A stretch of 64,000 nucleotides of DNA from Mytilus edulis (Eukaryota > Mollusca > Bivalvia > Mytilida > Mytilidae). Shown here in pieces: positions 61,601-64,000 of the stretch. Location of the stretch: assembly GCF_963676685.1 (NCBI RefSeq), contig NC_092345.1:81905592-81969591 (forward strand), in the 5' to 3' direction. The stretch's first letter is position 1. The number at the start of each line of letters is the position of its first letter. The notes below the pieces were generated by a model. It was not told the DNA's origin. It made no database searches and worked only from the letters and a program-made list of their open reading frames with translations. The translations under genes and the position numbers were made by a program.

Positions 61601-63864
61601 ATAAAGGGCAATAACTCCTAAAGGGGTCAACAGATCATTTTGGTCCTGTTGACTTATTTGTAGATCTTACTTTACTGAACATTTTTGCTGTTACAGTTTA
61701 TCTCTATCTATAATAATATTCAAGATAATAACCAAAAACAGCAAAATTTCCTTAAAATTACCAATTCAGGGGCAGTAACCTATCAACGGGTTGTCCGATT
61801 CATCTCAAAATTTCAGGGCAGATAGATCTTGACCTGATTAACAATTTTACCCATGTCAGATTTGCTCTAAATGCTTTGGTTTTTGAGTTATAAGCCAAAA
61901 ACTGCATTTTACCCCTATGTTCTATTTTTAGCCATGGCGGCCATCTTGGTTGGTTGGCGGGGTCACCGGACACAATTTTTAAACTAGATACCCTAATAAT
62001 GATTGTGGCCAAGTTTGGTAAAAATTGGCCCAATAGTTTCAGAGGAGAAGATTTTTGTAAAAGCTAACGACGGACGACGACGACGACGCCGGACGCCGGA
62101 CGCCGGACGCCAAGTGATGAGAAAAGCTCACTTGGCCCTTTGGGCCAGGTGAGCTAAAAAGGGGGGGGGGGGGTATTTTGTTAATTTATCTGAGCCAGAA
62201 ACTTTTCCGCGCTGGTAATCAATTTTTTTTCAAAATTAAACACTATAATGTATGGGGAAACTCTTGATTTAGAATATTTTTGTATTAGGACTGTTTTTTT
62301 TTTTTTATATAATTGGGGTTCGGAATATTTCCACCGATCCCCCCATGCCGATTTGAAGTCAAATGGTTGTTCCCTTACTGCTAGAAAACTTTGCATTCGG
62401 TTCTACGTAATGAACATTTAAATGACATAGAGTTTACAAGTGTGAACAAATCTTATGTACAGGTAATTAAACAAGGTGTATAGATGTGAACAAATTTAAT
62501 GTGAAACCAATGTCCAGTAACTTAAACTAATTGTAAACAAGTTTACTGTACATGACGTTTGATGTGAACACGGCGTAAGTGTGACTCCTGTGATATATAA
62601 CACTTACATGTAAACTACTTATAACATGACTAAGTGTGACTCCTGTGATATATAACACTTACATGTAAACTACTTATAACATGACTAAGTGTGACTCCTG
62701 TGATATATAACACTTACATGTAATCTACTTATAACATGACTAAGTGTGACTCCTGTGATATATAACACTTACATGTAAACTACTGACATCCGACTGCTGA
62801 TGATGCTGGGCTTCTTTCTTTCTTTTACTACTGCCTCTTCTAAGAAAACTAGAAAATGATCTCTGCCAATGATGTTTATCTATACTGTTAACAAAAAAAT
62901 TCGAACATCTAACAAATAATGTTCATTTTTAATGGAAAAAGAAGCTTTGTGATGTTGACTACATATAATTTTAACTAATTTATATTTTGTAGCCACAAAA
63001 ATTATAGTTGTAAAATATTTCTCATGTTATTATGTGCCAACTCTATATAAAATTTTCTTACTTGCTTATTACTGTGGCTTTTTTTTAAGGCTATGCCTGA
63101 AAAGATTTTGCCAACAACCCCTTAACTTCTCAATATATATTAGAACAATTCTTCTTATTTCTTAAACATATTTCTTAGATTACCATCCCCTTTTTCAAAT
63201 TCTTTTTACAGGAAAAATACTTTTTCCAACCAGAATTCAACACTTTTTTTTTGTGTCAGTCAGATTTTCTCATTCCATAGCATTTTCAAAATAATAGAAT
63301 TTTATTGATATTTCTGTTTTAAGCCATGTCTGCCATGTTGGTTGGAAGGTCATATATCAAACAATGATTGTGTCTAACTTTGGTCTCAAATTGAGCCAGT
63401 AGTTTCAGAGAAGAAGATATTTGTAAAAGTGAAAGGATGAAGGTCCACAACCAGGGAGAATGTTAAGTGATGAGAATAGTTCATGTGTCGCTTCGAATGA
63501 GGTCAGTTAAGGTCAGATCAACCCTGTCAAACTGAAAAATGCACCTTTCACCTTTAAGCGCTTGTTTGAAGGTAATTGTTTGACAGAATAAGGTTACTAT
63601 AGAAAGTTATACATATGCTGTTTATTAAGTGCAAGTATATACAGGTAACTAAATCAATATTATATCAGCTGAATTGATAATGAAGAGAATAAAGATAACT
63701 ATTTGTTCTCTCTAGCCATGTAAAGGTAAACAAGGAATAAATACTGACCTATGACCATCAATATCATCTTCAGAAGAATGGTCTGATGCATGATCTAAAC
63801 TTTGATTGGATCTACCAGAAACTGTCAGTTTACCCATAAATCTTTGCAATAAAGATGGTGGTCT
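52699..63864 (-). CDS. CaV2-type voltage-gated calcium channel alpha1, C-terminal tail (partial)
   Basis: Five exons on the minus strand: 63864-63749, 62884-62773, 56717-56577, 55308-55005, 53645-52699. All borders are GT-AG, phases agree, and they give 539 codons plus stop. No membrane segments lie here; the tail is serine/proline/arginine-rich. Landmarks are LLQRFMGKLTVSGRS, RSFSSFLRRGSSKRKKE, LQRRSPSPRR, FASAVSNLVDQAHSIAEMD, and GRKLPPVPLPPALKPSTLNL, an R.LPP.P ligand like the RIM-BP SH3 site of CaV2 tails. The end, DSDEDESDWC, is like the D.WC PDZ ligand of CaV2.1/2.2 bound by presynaptic scaffolds. The family gates presynaptic calcium entry. Assignment rests on these tail motifs because the channel core lies beyond the right edge; another scaffold-binding protein is possible. 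The intron between exons 62773 and 56717 holds a 55-bp minisatellite. Confidence 0.68.
53646..55004. other. Calcium-channel gene last intron
   Basis: AT-rich intron with a good acceptor at its 3' end (ATTTTGACAG on the minus strand). No repeat family was recognised. Confidence 0.55.
55309..56576. other. Calcium-channel gene intron
   Basis: Intron between the 47-codon exon (56577-56717) and the next one. It is AT-rich, with duplicated short segments around 55540-55600 (CATTTATCA.AATCATAATA...TGTATTAGT). Confidence 0.5.
57247..60004. repeat. 55-bp minisatellite, about 50 units (main block)
   Basis: Unit on the plus strand: GATATATAACACTTACATGT AAACTACTGATAACATGACT GAGTGTGACTCCTGT. On the gene (minus) strand each unit contains TAGTTTACAT followed by GTAAGTG, identical to the end of the adjacent calcium-channel exon and its 5' splice site. 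Units at the low-coordinate side are nearly identical. Toward 60000 variants accumulate (GACTAAG for GACTGAG, ACTTATAAC for ACTGATAAC, loss of AT in TGATATATAAC). Confidence 0.97.
60008..62575. mobile_element. PIF/Harbinger-like element inserted in the minisatellite, TAA TSD
   Basis: Ends GGCCGTGTTCACA and TGTGAACACGGCG are inverted repeats with one mismatch at the tip, flanked by TAA (60005-60007 and 62576-62578). Removing the element restores an uninterrupted 55-bp unit. A 3-bp TWA duplication and GG-starting ends fit PIF/Harbinger. No transposase or partner Myb-like protein was found, so it is non-autonomous. It contains copy 3 of the hairpin-ended repeat. Confidence 0.85.
60863..62156 (+). 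mobile_element. Hairpin-ended repeat, copy 3
   Basis: Starts GAGGCTCTAAAGAGCC and ends with a near-perfect terminal hairpin (62125-62155: AGCTCACTTGGCCC, loop TTT, GGGCCAGGTGAGCT) followed by A-rich and then G-rich sequence. Between are two units of about 480-500 bp with GGGGCAGCAACCCAACAACG and GCCATGGCGGCCATCTTGGT, then a (GACGACG)n/(CCGGACG)n stretch at 62067-62110. Confidence 0.8.
62579..62772. repeat. 55-bp minisatellite, exon-proximal block (about 4 units)
   Basis: Continuation of the 57247-60004 array on the other side of the Harbinger-like insertion. All four units carry the GACTAAG and mostly the ACTTATAAC variants. The last unit runs into the exon, so the real splice donor (62771-62772 on the minus strand) is the first member of the array. 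Confidence 0.95.
62885..63748. other. Calcium-channel gene intron with a hairpin-element remnant
   Basis: Mostly AT-rich intron. Around 63325-63475, GCCATGTCTGCCATGTTGGTTGG, CCAGTAGTTTCAGAGAAGAAG and AAGTGATGAGAATAG match the 3' part of the hairpin-ended repeat, so an old truncated copy lies here. Confidence 0.5.
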
Positions 63865-64000
63865 CTGCAAAAAGTAAAAGAGTTACCATGAAAAAATGCT
63901 ATTATCTAAAAAAAAAAAATAATATGATGCATCCCACAAAATAATTATGATATAAGTGATGACATATAAGTTTATGAGATTATTTGATTTGACCAGTTGT
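63865..64000. other. Upstream intron at the right edge
   Basis: Intron of the calcium-channel gene. The acceptor TTTTACTTTTTGCAG (minus strand) precedes the first exon visible in the window. Confidence 0.6.

Noticed and set aside
62067..62110. GC-rich (GACGACG)n run as a promoter or CpG island
   Set aside because: It is the conserved 3' segment of the hairpin-ended repeat, also seen near 18830 and 48110.

Overview
This is AT-rich animal nuclear DNA: spliced genes with GT-AG introns, dense nested repeats, and no bacterial or organellar features. Several interspersed repeats look like families I know from marine mussels (Mytilus). Examples are the module containing GATGTGGTATGATTGCCAAT, the GAGGCTCT-AAGAGCC module, and the TATGCCCCACCTACGATAGT module. 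I read the window as Mytilus or a close bivalve. This is recognition from memory, not a search.

Four protein-coding loci are supported. (1) Two plus-strand exons (1722-3549) form one scavenger-receptor cysteine-rich (SRCR) domain of an incomplete gene. (2) A minus-strand, intronless-CDS BTB-BACK-Kelch protein of 576 aa lies at 5922-7652. (3) A complete nine-exon plus-strand gene (21957-44292, 287 aa) is the homologue of C9orf78/TLS1, a spliceosome-associated factor; all eight junctions keep the reading frame. (4) The last five exons of a large minus-strand gene (52699-63864) end in an acidic DWC C-terminus and carry a proline-rich SH3 ligand. This best fits the cytoplasmic tail of a CaV2-type voltage-gated calcium channel alpha1 subunit, whose 5' part lies beyond the right edge.

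Most of the rest is mobile DNA, and many boundaries can be read from target-site duplications (TSDs). There are two CAG..CTG terminal-inverted-repeat (TIR) elements with 5-bp TSDs (8015-9525 and 41032-43194). A 3.8-kb foldback-like element has TIRs made of 21-bp tandem units and an 8-bp TSD (11745-15530). A 4.8-kb unit in TLS1 intron 1 has ~290-bp TIRs and a perfect 9-bp TSD, but its cargo is a LINE endonuclease/RT/RNase H (22107-26939). A Tc1 element carries one nonsense codon (32778-34388). A PIF/Harbinger-like element has split a 55-bp minisatellite (60008-62575). A hairpin-ended repeat with internal tandem units is present three times. There are also several retroelement fragments.

The most unusual signals are the LINE-inside-TIR composite, the foldback-like element, and two independent tandem arrays that begin at an exon 3' end and repeatedly copy the 5' splice site: about 13 degenerate units after the SRCR exon, and about 54 units after the calcium-channel exon.
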